A stretch of DNA of 42,983 bases from Methylophilaceae bacterium (GCA_029244935.1 JAQWQF010000011.1:65650-108632); one strand, 5' to 3'. Positions 1 to 9,958 are shown, counted from the stretch's first letter. The notes: generated by a model from the sequence alone, not told the origin. Numbers and translations are program-made.

Positions 1-321
1 GGTGACTACCAAAGATATTTTATAGTAGACAATCAAAGATATTCACATTTAATTGACCCTAATACAGGGTACCCAGCAACTAATTCTCAATCAGCTACTG
101 TATTACTTCCGCCAATTGAGTCATCAGGGACATTATCAGATGTTTATTCAAAACCGCTATTTATAGCTCCTGAAAAGTTAAAATTTAGTATTGCTAAAGA
201 ATTAGGGATAGATTTCTATATGATAGTAATGGCTGACGGTAAGATTTCGATTAGTAATGATATGTTAAGTGTTATTAAATGGCATGAAAAAATTGATGAA
301 AAAAATATCACAGTTCATTAA
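1..321 (+). CDS. apbE: FAD:protein FMN transferase ApbE, C-terminal fragment
   Basis: This is the last 106 residues of an ApbE-family flavin transferase; the 5' end lies outside the window and the frame is open from base 1. ApbE enzymes attach FMN covalently to a Thr or Ser of extracytoplasmic redox proteins, using FAD and a divalent metal. The visible fragment has the family's hallmark stretch, HLIDPNTGYPA at about residues 20-30, and then the DVYSKPLF stretch that corresponds to the conserved Asp-bearing D-A-x-S-T region. The TAA stop at 319-321 lies inside the next gene, which encodes a NusG-II membrane protein. ApbE next to such a protein and a Gx-family transporter suggests a membrane flavin electron-transfer module. 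Family assignment is secure. The flavinylated target is not visible. Confidence 0.88.
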   Translation, partial: GDYQRYFIVDNQRYSHLIDPNTGYPATNSQSATVLLPPIESSGTLSDVYSKPLFIAPEKLKFSIAKELGIDFYMIVMADGKISISNDMLSVIKWHEKIDEKNITVH

Positions 322-682
322 GAAAATTCAAATAGGTGACTTATTCACAATTTTTATTTTTATTTTATTAACTGGATACCTCTCATCAATATTATGGAAT
401 TTTCCACAAGGTGAGTACTTAAAAATTCATATGGGAAAGAAAGAAATAGGTTCATTCAGCCTAAATCAAAACATGACTAAAGTAATTGAAGGGCCAATTG
501 GAAAAACTGAGGTTATTATTGACTCTGGAAAAGTTAGAATTTCAAAATCTCCTTGTACAAAAAAATACTGTATTCATCATGGGTGGATAAAGAAACTCAA
601 TCAAACTATTGTCTGCGTTCCAAACCAAATCTCTATATCAATTATTGGTAATCAATCAGACTATGACTCACTCAATTATTAA
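296..682 (+). CDS. NusG domain II membrane-anchored protein (EetA-like)
   Basis: A protein of about 128 residues with one N-terminal membrane segment (roughly residues 15-33 of this start) and an outward-facing NusG domain II-like beta domain. A C-T-K-K-Y-C-I-H-H cluster resembles the Cys/His motif typical of this family (PF07009). Three in-frame starts are possible: GTG 269, ATG 284 and ATG 296. I chose 296 because it gives a short basic N-terminus before the membrane helix, but 284 is nearly as good. All three overlap the end of apbE. The next gene overlaps its 3' end by 20 bases. In Gram-positive extracellular electron-transfer loci the equivalent pair is called EetA/EetB. Function here is inferred from that context. 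Confidence 0.72.
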   Translation: MKKISQFIKKIQIGDLFTIFIFILLTGYLSSILWNFPQGEYLKIHMGKKEIGSFSLNQNMTKVIEGPIGKTEVIIDSGKVRISKSPCTKKYCIHHGWIKKLNQTIVCVPNQISISIIGNQSDYDSLNY

Positions 683-1175
683 AATTATTAACCAGGATCA
701 TAAGGTAGCTAAATTAGCTGCTATTGCAATAGCCTTATCATTAATTGAATTCTTTTTACCGAGCCCTATACCTGGTGTTAAACCTGGAATTGCTAATATT
801 ATTATTCTTTTTACTATAATTAAATTTGATTTTGTTACAGCCGTCTGGGTCTCTATTATTCGAGTATTTATCGTAAGTATCATTGTAGGGACTTTTCTTG
901 GGCCAACGTTTTTTCTAAGTCTAAGTGGTTCTATATTTAGCCTCTTCTTTTTATTTTTATTTAAAGGTATTAATGGAAAATACTTTAGCGTAATCAGCTT
1001 AAGTTTGATTGCAGCTTATGCACATATTATTGGGCAACTTTTAGTAGTAAGGGTTTGGATAATTCCTCATGACGGTATTTTTTATCTGTTACCTATTTTT
1101 ATGATTTCTGCCCTATTTTTTGGATTAGTAAATGGAATGATCACGAGGTCTCTTCTTAATCTTAAATATAAATAA
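663..1175 (+). CDS. Gx transporter / heptaprenyl-diphosphate-synthase-component-I-like membrane protein (EetB-like)
   Basis: A highly hydrophobic protein of about 170 residues with five or six predicted membrane segments. The conserved early segment around PSPIPGVKPGIANI matches PF07456 (Gx transporter family, historically named heptaprenyl diphosphate synthase component I). A longer in-frame start at 609 would add 18 non-hydrophobic residues from inside the upstream gene. ATG 663 is preferred because it gives a compact N-terminus and a short overlap with that gene. With apbE and the NusG-II protein it forms a three-gene unit. The family resembles ECF-type small-molecule transporters, and EetB homologues are implicated in flavin or quinone-linked electron export. 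The substrate in this organism is unknown. Confidence 0.72.
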   Translation: MTHSIIKIINQDHKVAKLAAIAIALSLIEFFLPSPIPGVKPGIANIIILFTIIKFDFVTAVWVSIIRVFIVSIIVGTFLGPTFFLSLSGSIFSLFFLFLFKGINGKYFSVISLSLIAAYAHIIGQLLVVRVWIIPHDGIFYLLPIFMISALFFGLVNGMITRSLLNLKYK

Positions 1176-1215
1176 ATAATTTTTTAATGATAAAATGATC
1201 TCAAGGAAAAAATTT

Positions 1216-1374
1216 ATGAAAATAGTCTCTTTAAGTTCAATAATAGTAGTTTGCACCCTTTTAATATCTTGCGGAACAAAAGGATCTTTATACATTCCAG
1301 AGGAAAAATATCCCCAAACTGAATCAAGTATAATAGATCTAAATAACTATTATTATCAAACTAAAATTACTTAA
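1216..1374 (+). CDS. lptM: Small lipoprotein, LptM (YifL)-like
   Basis: A 52-residue lipoprotein. It has a short N-terminus, a hydrophobic stretch and a lipobox ending at Cys19 (L-L-I-S-C-G), followed by G-T-K-G-S-L-Y-I-P. That G-x-K-G-x-L-Y-x-P pattern after the lipid-bearing Cys is the signature of the tiny LptM/YifL lipoproteins, usually encoded directly before lysA. LptM assists oxidative maturation of the LptD-LptE lipopolysaccharide translocon at the outer membrane. An AAGGA ribosome-binding sequence sits about eight bases before the ATG, and lysA starts seven bases after its stop. Size, motif and position agree, so the call is fairly firm even though the gene is short. Confidence 0.83.
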   Translation: MKIVSLSSIIVVCTLLISCGTKGSLYIPEEKYPQTESSIIDLNNYYYQTKIT

Positions 1375-1380
1375 TATTTT

Positions 1381-2631
1381 ATGCCTAAATCAATGATTTA
1401 CTCCAATGAGGGTACCTTCTTTATAGAAAATATGCCTGTTAAAAAACTTGCGGATGATTACGGTACGCCAGCATATATATATTCTAGAAAAATTATTGAT
1501 GATACATTCACTAATTTCAAGAAATCATTTATTAAAATAGATCCTCTAATCTGTTTCGCCGTCAAAGCAAATTCTAATATTGCTATTTTAAATTTATTGG
1601 CAAAACTGGGTGCTGGATTTGATATTGTTTCTGGGGGAGAACTTAAAAGAGTTATCTCAGCTAAGGGGGATCCAAAGAAGTTAGTATTCTCAGGAATAGG
1701 TAAATCTGTTGAAGAAATTGGACTTGCAATAAGTCATAATATACTAGCTTTTAATGTTGAATCTGAAGGAGAGCTTCATCGAATTCAATCAGTAGCAAAA
1801 AGCTTAAATAAAAAAGCTGCTATATCTATAAGAGTAAATCCAAATGTAGATGCAAAAACTCACCCCTATATCTCAACAGGACTTAAGGACAACAAATTTG
1901 GCGTCGATGAAAACAAAGCAATTGAATTATATTTGCTTGCAAAAAGTTTGGATTCTGTTGAAATAAAAGGAATTGATTGTCATATTGGCTCACAAATTAC
2001 GGAAATAAATCCTTTCATTGATTCTGCAAAAAAACTTGTTGCGTTAATTGATCACCTTAAGACTCTCGATATTAATATTCAACACTTCGATATTGGTGGT
2101 GGCCTAGGAATTAATTATAAAGAGGAAACACCTCCAAGCTTTTTAGATTATGCAGATGCAATTGATAAGGTGATAGGAGACCGAAAATTAAAAATTATTG
2201 TTGAGCCAGGAAGATCATTAATTGGGAAGGCTGGCGTTTTATTAACTAGTCTAGAGTATATTAAGGAAGGGCATACTAAAAATTTTGCTATTGTTGATGC
2301 TGCAATGAATGATCTTATGAGACCTTCGCTTTATGATGCTTATCATGAAATCATTAATATTAACAATAATCAATTCGCAAAAAAAGAATATGATATTGTT
2401 GGTCCAGTTTGTGAAACAGGTGACTTCTTTGGAAAAAATAGATCTTTATCAATCAAAAATGAGGATTTACTGGCAGTTCTGGATACAGGAGCTTATGGAA
2501 TGAGCATGAGCTCTAATTATAATTCACGTCCAAGAGCTATAGAAATATTAGTTGATAACGAAAAAGCTCATGTCATAAGAGAGCGGGAAACATTCGAGCA
2601 TCTAATTTCTGGTGAGTCTATACTTCCCTAA
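1381..2631 (+). CDS. lysA: Diaminopimelate decarboxylase LysA
   Basis: A 416-residue, full-length PLP enzyme that decarboxylates meso-diaminopimelate to L-lysine, the last step of lysine synthesis in the cytosol. The N-terminal alanine-racemase-type barrel carries the PLP lysine at Lys62 in F-A-V-K-A-N. It is followed by GFDIVSGGEL, HIGSQI, the glycine-rich FDIGGGLG loop and EPGRSL, which bind the phosphate and substrate. The C-terminal beta domain has the catalytic-cysteine motif GPVCETGDF. The start is the first ATG after the small lipoprotein gene, which is the usual order. The gene after it, ispH, begins seven bases after the stop, so the two are probably co-transcribed. Confidence 0.97.
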   Translation: MPKSMIYSNEGTFFIENMPVKKLADDYGTPAYIYSRKIIDDTFTNFKKSFIKIDPLICFAVKANSNIAILNLLAKLGAGFDIVSGGELKRVISAKGDPKKLVFSGIGKSVEEIGLAISHNILAFNVESEGELHRIQSVAKSLNKKAAISIRVNPNVDAKTHPYISTGLKDNKFGVDENKAIELYLLAKSLDSVEIKGIDCHIGSQITEINPFIDSAKKLVALIDHLKTLDINIQHFDIGGGLGINYKEETPPSFLDYADAIDKVIGDRKLKIIVEPGRSLIGKAGVLLTSLEYIKEGHTKNFAIVDAAMNDLMRPSLYDAYHEIININNNQFAKKEYDIVGPVCETGDFFGKNRSLSIKNEDLLAVLDTGAYGMSMSSNYNSRPRAIEILVDNEKAHVIRERETFEHLISGESILP

Positions 2632-2638
2632 CTAAGAT

Positions 2639-3583
2639 ATGAAAGAAAATATTATAAATATTGCTTTAGCAAATCCCAGAGGTTTTTGTGCTGGTGTTGA
2701 ACGAGCAATATTAATTGTTGAAGAAGCATTAAAGAAATATGGTGCTCCCATCTACGTTAGAAATGAAGTAGTTCACAACAGTTATGTTATTAAAAATTTA
2801 AAGAAAAAAGGTGCTATTTTTGTTAAAAACATAAAAAAAATTCCGCCTGGTAGCCATATTATTTTTAGTGCGCACGGAGTATCAAAAGCTATTCGAGAAA
2901 GTGCGGATAAATTTCATCTTATTTCTATTGATGCTACATGCCCTTTAGTAACAAAAGTCCACAAGGAGGTTCATCGACTTTATGATGATGATTATCATAT
3001 TCTTATGATTGGCCATAAAGGTCACCCTGAGGTAGAGGGCACTATGGGTCAAATAGAAAAAAATTCTCCCAACGCCTCTATACATTTAATTGAGTCTGTT
3101 GAAGATGTTAAAAAATTATCAATCCTACCGACAACTAAAATAAGCTATGTAAGTCAAACTACATTATCAGTTGATGACACATCTAAAATTATTGGTGCAT
3201 TAAAGGCTAAATTTCCAAATATTAAGGAGCCTAAAAGTAGCGACATATGTTATGCAACACAAAATAGACAAGATGCTGTCAAATCAATGTTAAATCTCCA
3301 GGATTTAATATTTGTTGTAGGTTCAATAAATAGCTCAAATTCTAATCGTCTTGCAGAAATAGCAAATCAACATAAGGTAAAGGCGATTCTCATAGACGAT
3401 ATGTCCTTATTCGACCCGTCTGTTTTACATAATAAGAAAAATATTGGTATTACTGCCGGGGCATCAGCCCCAGAAATTCTTGTTCAACAATTAATATCTG
3501 AGATTAGGAAATATAGTAATGTTCACATATCAGAAATTAATGGTATCGAAGAAAATATCATTTTTAAATTACCAGTCATTTGA
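2639..3583 (+). CDS. ispH: 4-hydroxy-3-methylbut-2-enyl diphosphate reductase IspH
   Basis: A 314-residue iron-sulfur enzyme for the last step of the MEP (non-mevalonate) isoprenoid pathway, converting HMBPP to IPP and DMAPP. The three cluster cysteines are visible at Cys17 (PRGFCAGV), Cys101 (DATCPLV) and Cys204 (CYATQNR). The HGVSK motif, the catalytic glutamate in GHPEVEGTMGQ and the substrate-binding NSSNSNRL stretch are also present. Length is normal for the family. The TGA stop overlaps the TTG start of nudB, which suggests translational coupling. IPP made here feeds ubiquinone and undecaprenyl phosphate, which connects with ubiK and uppP elsewhere in the window. Confidence 0.97.
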   Translation: MKENIINIALANPRGFCAGVERAILIVEEALKKYGAPIYVRNEVVHNSYVIKNLKKKGAIFVKNIKKIPPGSHIIFSAHGVSKAIRESADKFHLISIDATCPLVTKVHKEVHRLYDDDYHILMIGHKGHPEVEGTMGQIEKNSPNASIHLIESVEDVKKLSILPTTKISYVSQTTLSVDDTSKIIGALKAKFPNIKEPKSSDICYATQNRQDAVKSMLNLQDLIFVVGSINSSNSNRLAEIANQHKVKAILIDDMSLFDPSVLHNKKNIGITAGASAPEILVQQLISEIRKYSNVHISEINGIEENIIFKLPVI

Positions 3584-4038
3584 TAAAAAAACTGTATAAA
3601 ATTCCTATATCTATACTTGTCGTTATTTATACTAAACAGTCAAGCACGCTGTTGCTGCATCGTGCAGATAAAAAAAATTATTGGCAGTCAGTTACAGGCA
3701 GTATTGAAAAAAAAGAAACTCTTATAGAAGCTGCTAGAAGAGAAGTTTATGAAGAAACTGGAATTAATACTAATGAGTATTCATTGCAAGACTGGAAATT
3801 AAATCATAAGTATGAAATATATCAGCACTGGCGTCATCGTTATGAACCAAATATAACTCATAATACTGAACACATATTTGGATTAGAAATTCCTTTGGAA
3901 ACTCCTATAAAATTATCAACTTCTGAGCATGTTGATTATAAATGGGTCAAGATTGATGAAGCAAAAAAAAGAGTTTTCTCATGGACAAACGTAATTGCTC
4001 TTGAAAAATTAAATGAAATACAATATTTAAGCAGTTAG
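3580..4038 (+). CDS. nudB: Dihydroneopterin triphosphate diphosphatase (NudB-type Nudix hydrolase)
   Basis: A 152-residue Nudix hydrolase. The Nudix box is clear: G-S-I-E-K-K-E-T followed by R-R-E-V-Y-E-E-T-G-I, which carries the metal-binding glutamates. The N-terminal stretch K-I-P-I-S-I-L-V-V-I-Y and the YWQSVTGS segment closely match NudB, which removes pyrophosphate from dihydroneopterin triphosphate early in folate synthesis. The start is a TTG at 3580 whose last two bases are the first two of the ispH stop codon. No ATG lies near the expected N-terminus, so the TTG start is accepted. General Nudix function is certain; the folate role rests on resemblance. Confidence 0.87.
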   Translation: MIKKLYKIPISILVVIYTKQSSTLLLHRADKKNYWQSVTGSIEKKETLIEAARREVYEETGINTNEYSLQDWKLNHKYEIYQHWRHRYEPNITHNTEHIFGLEIPLETPIKLSTSEHVDYKWVKIDEAKKRVFSWTNVIALEKLNEIQYLSS

Positions 4039-4047
4039 AATAAAAAA

Positions 4048-5145
4048 ATGAATACTACTACAATTAAATTTGATGCATTTGAAACACTAAAAAATGATGA
4101 CTGCCAACAGCGCATTATTGAAGCTAAAGAAACGTTGGGCGAGCAAGTTGTTATTTTAGGTCACCACTATCAAAATGAGACAGTTTACCGTCATGCAGAT
4201 TTAACTGGGGACTCCTTAAAGCTTTCAAAATATGTAAGTTCCTTAGACGCTAAATATATAGTCTTTCTTGGAGTTCATTTCATGGCTGAGGTCTCTAATA
4301 TTCTGTCTCGACCGGAACAGATAACTGTTTTACCAGATCTTTCTGCAGGATGTTCTATGGCAGATATGGCAAATCTTACAAAGGTTGAGAGAACATTTCG
4401 TGAGCTTTCAAAAGTTATTGATTTTGATAAATCTATCACTCCCATCACATATATTAATTCTGCTGCTGACCTTAAAGCTTTTTGTGGCGATCATGGTGGC
4501 GTTGTTTGTACCTCAACAAATGCACCTACTATTCTAGATTGGGCATTTAAACAAAAAGAGAAAGTCTTATTCTTCCCAGATCAGAATTTAGGAAGATGGA
4601 CTGGGCATAAAATGAATATTCCTTTGGAGGAAATGCCAATTTGGGACCCAGACTTGCCTCTTGGTGGATTAGATATGGAGACAATTAAAAAAGCCAAAGT
4701 CTTATTATGGAAAGGCCACTGTGCTGTTCATCAAATGTTTAGAACGGAACATATTGACCTATTTAGGAAAGCCCACCCAGATGGGAATGTAATATCACAT
4801 CCAGAATCACCTTTCGAGGTTTGTTTAAATTCTGATTTTGTAGGATCAACAGAATTCATCTTAAACACCATTAAAGATTCTAAAGAAAACACAAAATGGT
4901 TGGTAGGTACAGAATTGAATCTAGTAAATCGCCTGGCAAATGAAATGAAACCCGAAGGGAAGCTTGTTCAATTTATGTCACATGTTGTATGCGAATGTTC
5001 AACAATGGCACGGATTGACCCTCAACATTTAGCATGGACCCTAGAAAATATCCTGAATAATAATCCAGTCAATATTATTAAGGTGCCAAAAAGTGAATCA
5101 TTGTCTGCAAAGCTAGCCTTAGACCGCATGCTTGAAATTTCCTAA
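4048..5145 (+). CDS. nadA: Quinolinate synthase NadA
   Basis: A 365-residue quinolinate synthase that condenses iminoaspartate with dihydroxyacetone phosphate in de novo NAD synthesis. The early GHHYQNETVYRHAD stretch is characteristic, and cluster-type cysteines lie in A-G-C-S-M-A-D-M-A (Cys102), K-G-H-C-A-V-H (Cys225) and V-V-C-E-C-S-T-M (Cys315/Cys317). These fit the three-cysteine [4Fe-4S] site of the family. The gene starts 9 bases after nudB and ends 5 bases before a convergent gene. Its partner NadB is not in this window. Confidence 0.96.
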   Translation: MNTTTIKFDAFETLKNDDCQQRIIEAKETLGEQVVILGHHYQNETVYRHADLTGDSLKLSKYVSSLDAKYIVFLGVHFMAEVSNILSRPEQITVLPDLSAGCSMADMANLTKVERTFRELSKVIDFDKSITPITYINSAADLKAFCGDHGGVVCTSTNAPTILDWAFKQKEKVLFFPDQNLGRWTGHKMNIPLEEMPIWDPDLPLGGLDMETIKKAKVLLWKGHCAVHQMFRTEHIDLFRKAHPDGNVISHPESPFEVCLNSDFVGSTEFILNTIKDSKENTKWLVGTELNLVNRLANEMKPEGKLVQFMSHVVCECSTMARIDPQHLAWTLENILNNNPVNIIKVPKSESLSAKLALDRMLEIS

Positions 5146-5150
5146 AAGAA

Positions 5151-5564
5151 TTACTTCTTTTTCTTTCCCGCAAAGTAACTATCTAAACTAAAACCAGTAT
5201 TTGGATTAGAGCCTAGGTGAAGTAACCCGCCAGTAAGTGCTAAATATTGCAATGAATTCAATAATAGGGGCTGGCCACCTAATGCATTTACAAAGTAAGT
5301 AATTGCCCAAATGAAAGTGTATCCAGCCAAAATATAAGCTGTTTTTTTAATTTTAAAACCTAATATTAATGATAATCCAAAAATAAATTGAATCAAAATA
5401 CTTATAGGAGCAAAAATACCGGGCAGACCTCTAGCTCCCAACATATCTTGATACATCGAGTAACCATCAGGTGTCGTGCTAATATTATTAAGTATTAATA
5501 ATACTGAAACAAAAAATATAAGTGCTAATAATATTCTTGCAATTAGGCCCATAAACTTTTCCAT
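5151..5564 (-). CDS. DoxX family membrane protein
   Basis: A 137-residue protein with four predicted membrane helices. The first helix follows M-G-L-I-A-R-I-L-L-A-L-I-F, and G-A-R-G-L-P-G lies in the first loop; both are typical of DoxX/YphA-like proteins (PF07681). Members are small inner-membrane proteins, some with thiosulfate:quinone or redox-stress roles, but most are uncharacterised. Nothing here defines a substrate. The C-terminus is a basic run. Its stop lies 5 bases from the convergent nadA stop. It is divergent from an acetyltransferase gene, with about 50 bases between them that must hold both promoters. Confidence 0.82.
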   Translation of the reverse strand: MEKFMGLIARILLALIFFVSVLLILNNISTTPDGYSMYQDMLGARGLPGIFAPISILIQFIFGLSLILGFKIKKTAYILAGYTFIWAITYFVNALGGQPLLLNSLQYLALTGGLLHLGSNPNTGFSLDSYFAGKKKK

Positions 5565-5614
5565 AATACTATCCTTAGATTGAAATTAATTAGTTTGAAT
5601 AATGCCTTTTTATA

Positions 5615-6055
5615 ATGACACTCGCAACCCTTAAATATAAATTATATAGCTGGAATGATGCAAAGAAAATTTTGATGCCTATTCGTAGGTCTGTTTTCAT
5701 TATAGAGCAATTAGTTCCAGAAGCATTAGAGTGGGATGATTGGGATAATAAAGCCAAGCATATTGTGCTCATATTTAATAATATTCCTATTGGCTGTGCA
5801 CGTTTAATCTTTGTAGATGAAATAGTTCGCCTCGAGCGGATGGCTATTATTAAGTCTAAAAGAAATCAAGGGTTTGGAAGTAAATTAGTATATAAAATTA
5901 TACAAATAGCTAAAAATAAAAATATTAAGAAAATAATAATTTCAGCACAAATACAAGCTCTATACTTTTATCAAAAAAATGGGTTTATTGCAGAAGGAAA
6001 AATTTACAAAGAAGCTGGAATTAAACATATAAAAATGGTGCTTCTTATAAAGTAG
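5615..6055 (+). CDS. GNAT family N-acetyltransferase
   Basis: A 146-residue protein with the GNAT fold, which transfers acetyl from acetyl-CoA to an amine. The central strand V-R-L-E-R-M-A-I is followed by the pyrophosphate-binding loop K-R-N-Q-G-F-G-S-K-L (Q/R-x-x-G-x-G/A motif), and Y-F-Y-Q-K-N-G-F near the C-terminus is the usual motif B region. The N-terminus (W-N-D-A-K-K-I ... R-R-S-V-F-I-I-E-Q) is like ElaA/YjgM-type members with an early R-x-x-V-F. The substrate is unknown. The last 11 bases overlap the end of the convergent mutY gene. Confidence 0.83.
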   Translation: MTLATLKYKLYSWNDAKKILMPIRRSVFIIEQLVPEALEWDDWDNKAKHIVLIFNNIPIGCARLIFVDEIVRLERMAIIKSKRNQGFGSKLVYKIIQIAKNKNIKKIIISAQIQALYFYQKNGFIAEGKIYKEAGIKHIKMVLLIK

Positions 6056-7073
6056 ATAATAATTTTTTAATAGGTGCAGGGAGTCCTGCTTGATGTATCT
6101 TTGATTGATTTATCCATGTAAAATTTTCTGGGAGCTTAACATTTAGTTTCTTAAATAAAATATGTTGATAATGTATGAGATATTTATAGTGTGAAAAATT
6201 TGCGCAGAACCTTCCAGAACTAATCATCTGATATTTTCTACTATCTAATAAACTTAAAAGCCACTCATTTAAATTAACATGATTATCCAATTCAGGTAAT
6301 GACCAAAGCCCTCCCCATATTTGATTAAGATTACGTTTAACAAACAAAATATTATCATCACATTGAATAATAATAATATTTCCTTCCTTAATTGGAATTA
6401 TTTTCTTTGGTTTAGAAGCAGGGATTGATTTTGTCCAGTTATTAAGAAAACTTTTACATGACTGACTGAGAGGACATTCTAAACATTGAGGCTTTCCTCG
6501 ACTACACAAACTTGCCCCTAAATCCATTAGAGCTTGGTTATATATCTCAATACCTTTTATTGGAAGATTCATATCTGCTATTTTCCATAATTCTTTTTCA
6601 ACTTTAGTCTTTCCTGGCCACTCTTTAATTCCATAGAATCGTGTAAAGACTCTTTTAACATTACCATCAAGAATTGAATAATTCTTTCCGTATGCAAACG
6701 AGCATATTGCCCCTGCTGTAGTTCTTCCTATCCCCGGAAGCTCTAGGATTTTTTCATATTTTTTTGGGAAAATACCATTATATTTTTGTAGAATAATTCT
6801 CGCTGATGCATGCAAATTTCTAGCACGACTATAATAACCAAGACCACTCCAGTATTCGTTAACATCATCAATCTCCGCACTTGCTAAATTTTCAATATCT
6901 GGAAATCGTTGCATAAAATTTTTATAATATTCAATAACAGTTGATACTTGTGTCTGTTGAAGCATAATTTCAGAAACCCATATTGCATAAGGATTTTTTG
7001 TCTGCTGCCATGGCAATTGATGTCGACCATGAAGTTTATGCCAAGACACAAGTTGTTTTGAAATAAAACTCAT
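6045..7073 (-). CDS. mutY: Adenine DNA glycosylase MutY
   Basis: A 342-residue base-excision enzyme that removes adenine mispaired with 8-oxoguanine. The HhH-GPD domain has Glu35 (S-E-I-M-L-Q-Q-T-Q), the helix-hairpin-helix LPGIGRTTAGAI at about 112-123, and the catalytic Asp136 in I-L-D-G-N-V-K-R. These match E37 and D138 of E. coli MutY. Four cysteines (190, 197, 200, 206) give the C-x6-C-x2-C-x5-C [4Fe-4S] site. A C-terminal Nudix-like 8-oxoG recognition domain follows. The start is 9 bases after the uppP stop, so it probably belongs to the thiC-uppP-mutY unit. Confidence 0.97.
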   Translation of the reverse strand: MSFISKQLVSWHKLHGRHQLPWQQTKNPYAIWVSEIMLQQTQVSTVIEYYKNFMQRFPDIENLASAEIDDVNEYWSGLGYYSRARNLHASARIILQKYNGIFPKKYEKILELPGIGRTTAGAICSFAYGKNYSILDGNVKRVFTRFYGIKEWPGKTKVEKELWKIADMNLPIKGIEIYNQALMDLGASLCSRGKPQCLECPLSQSCKSFLNNWTKSIPASKPKKIIPIKEGNIIIIQCDDNILFVKRNLNQIWGGLWSLPELDNHVNLNEWLLSLLDSRKYQMISSGRFCANFSHYKYLIHYQHILFKKLNVKLPENFTWINQSKIHQAGLPAPIKKLLSTL

Positions 7074-7082
7074 TAGGGGTTT

Positions 7083-7880
7083 TTAATAAAAGTAATAGAG
7101 GGTGACAAAGCCAACAAAAATTCGATACCATCCAAAAGCAACAAACGTATGGTTAGCAACGTACTTTATAAATATTTTAATCACAATTCTAGCGCTAAAA
7201 AATGCAGCTATAAATCCAGTAATAAATATTGGAAGGTCCTGTATTGTTAGGATGTTCCAATTTATAGTCAAATCAAACATAGAAGCTGCAAAAATAATTG
7301 GGATAGCTAAGTAAAAAGAAAATTCAGTTGCTGTTTTTCTATCAAGACCACTAATTACTCCCCCCATAATTGTTGACGCTGCCCTAGATATTCCTGGAAC
7401 TAATGCTAAACATTGAGCCAAACCAATTGTAAGTGCTTGTGATTTTTTAATAGTATTAGTTAGAGGAACATTCTTTGGCATCTTCTTTTCAATTATGATC
7501 ATGGCAATCCCACCAACAATAAGGGCTATACTTACAGTTACAGGATTAAATAAGTAAAGTTTAATTTGATTATGAAACATTAAGCCAAGAATTGCAGCTG
7601 GTATAAATGCGATAACTAAATTAATTAAGAAATCCTGAGCAGATTTCTCATGAGTCACTCCAAGCAGAGTGGCTGTTAATTTTTTTCTATACTCAATAAC
7701 TACAGCAACAATTGCACCAAGTTGAATGACGATTTCAAATACCTCATGGCTAGAATTATCAAAATTCAACAAATCACTTACTATAATTAAATGCCCAGTT
7801 GAGCTGATTGGAAGAAATTCGGTCGCTCCCTCCACAACCCCTAAAATAAGCGCAACAAAAATAAGGTAATTATCTATCAT
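7083..7880 (-). CDS. uppP: Undecaprenyl-diphosphatase UppP (BacA)
   Basis: A 265-residue polytopic inner-membrane phosphatase that recycles undecaprenyl pyrophosphate to the monophosphate carrier used for peptidoglycan and lipopolysaccharide precursors. Both BacA signatures are visible: EGATEFLPISSTGHLI at about residues 17-32, with the catalytic Glu and Ser/His, and PGISRAASTIMGG near 163-175. Length and about eight membrane segments fit the family. It starts 19 bases after the thiC stop and ends 9 bases before mutY. It is probably transcribed with thiC although the functions differ. Confidence 0.96.
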   Translation of the reverse strand: MIDNYLIFVALILGVVEGATEFLPISSTGHLIIVSDLLNFDNSSHEVFEIVIQLGAIVAVVIEYRKKLTATLLGVTHEKSAQDFLINLVIAFIPAAILGLMFHNQIKLYLFNPVTVSIALIVGGIAMIIIEKKMPKNVPLTNTIKKSQALTIGLAQCLALVPGISRAASTIMGGVISGLDRKTATEFSFYLAIPIIFAASMFDLTINWNILTIQDLPIFITGFIAAFFSARIVIKIFIKYVANHTFVAFGWYRIFVGFVTLYYFY

Positions 7881-7899
7881 CTCTTAAGCATTCTCAGTA

Positions 7900-9792
<1,893 letters not shown>

Positions 9793-9825
9793 TCAAGCTC
9801 CTATTTATTACTATTATTTGTTAGC

Positions 9826-9920
9826 GTAGGAGCATCGTGTGCTTTCCTACGGTGGAATTATCCACATCAGGTTCAAAGGGTTATTCTCACTATTTTAAAA
9901 TTAAATAGACCCCCAGCAGT
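9826..9920 (-). promoter_or_regulatory. TPP riboswitch (THI element) of thiC with translational expression platform
   Basis: On the reverse strand the conserved THI-box core is readable: C-T-G-G-G-G-G-T, then G-T-G-A-G-A-A-T, then ACCCTTTGAACCTGAT, then TGGATAATTCCACCGTAGGA. P1 can close through TGCT (+ strand 9916-9919) with AGCA near 9839-9842. Just downstream, GTAGGA (9845-9850) can pair with TCCTAC (9826-9831). The GCTCCTA within this second arm (9827-9833) is also an exact complement of the thiC ribosome-binding site TAGGAGC (9797-9803). This gives a mutually exclusive switch. The riboswitch class is well known; the pairings are seen in the sequence and not tested. Confidence 0.92.
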
Positions 9921-9929
9921 ATCTCATCA

Positions 9930-9958
9930 AAAGTACGCGAAACTAATGAATAGTGCAA
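9930..9958 (-). promoter_or_regulatory. Possible sigma-70 promoter of thiC
   Basis: On the reverse strand TTGCAC (9953-9958) is followed by a 17-base spacer and TACTTT (9930-9935). The -35 is good and the -10 weak, but the position just upstream of the riboswitch would put the transcript start at about 9923, at the base of the aptamer. This is an inference from spacing and position. Confidence 0.4.

Noticed and set aside
5144-5161. AAAAGAA/TTCTTTT inverted repeat between nadA and the DoxX gene
   Set aside because: Short, weak A-T-rich stem; possible convergent terminator but not supportable.
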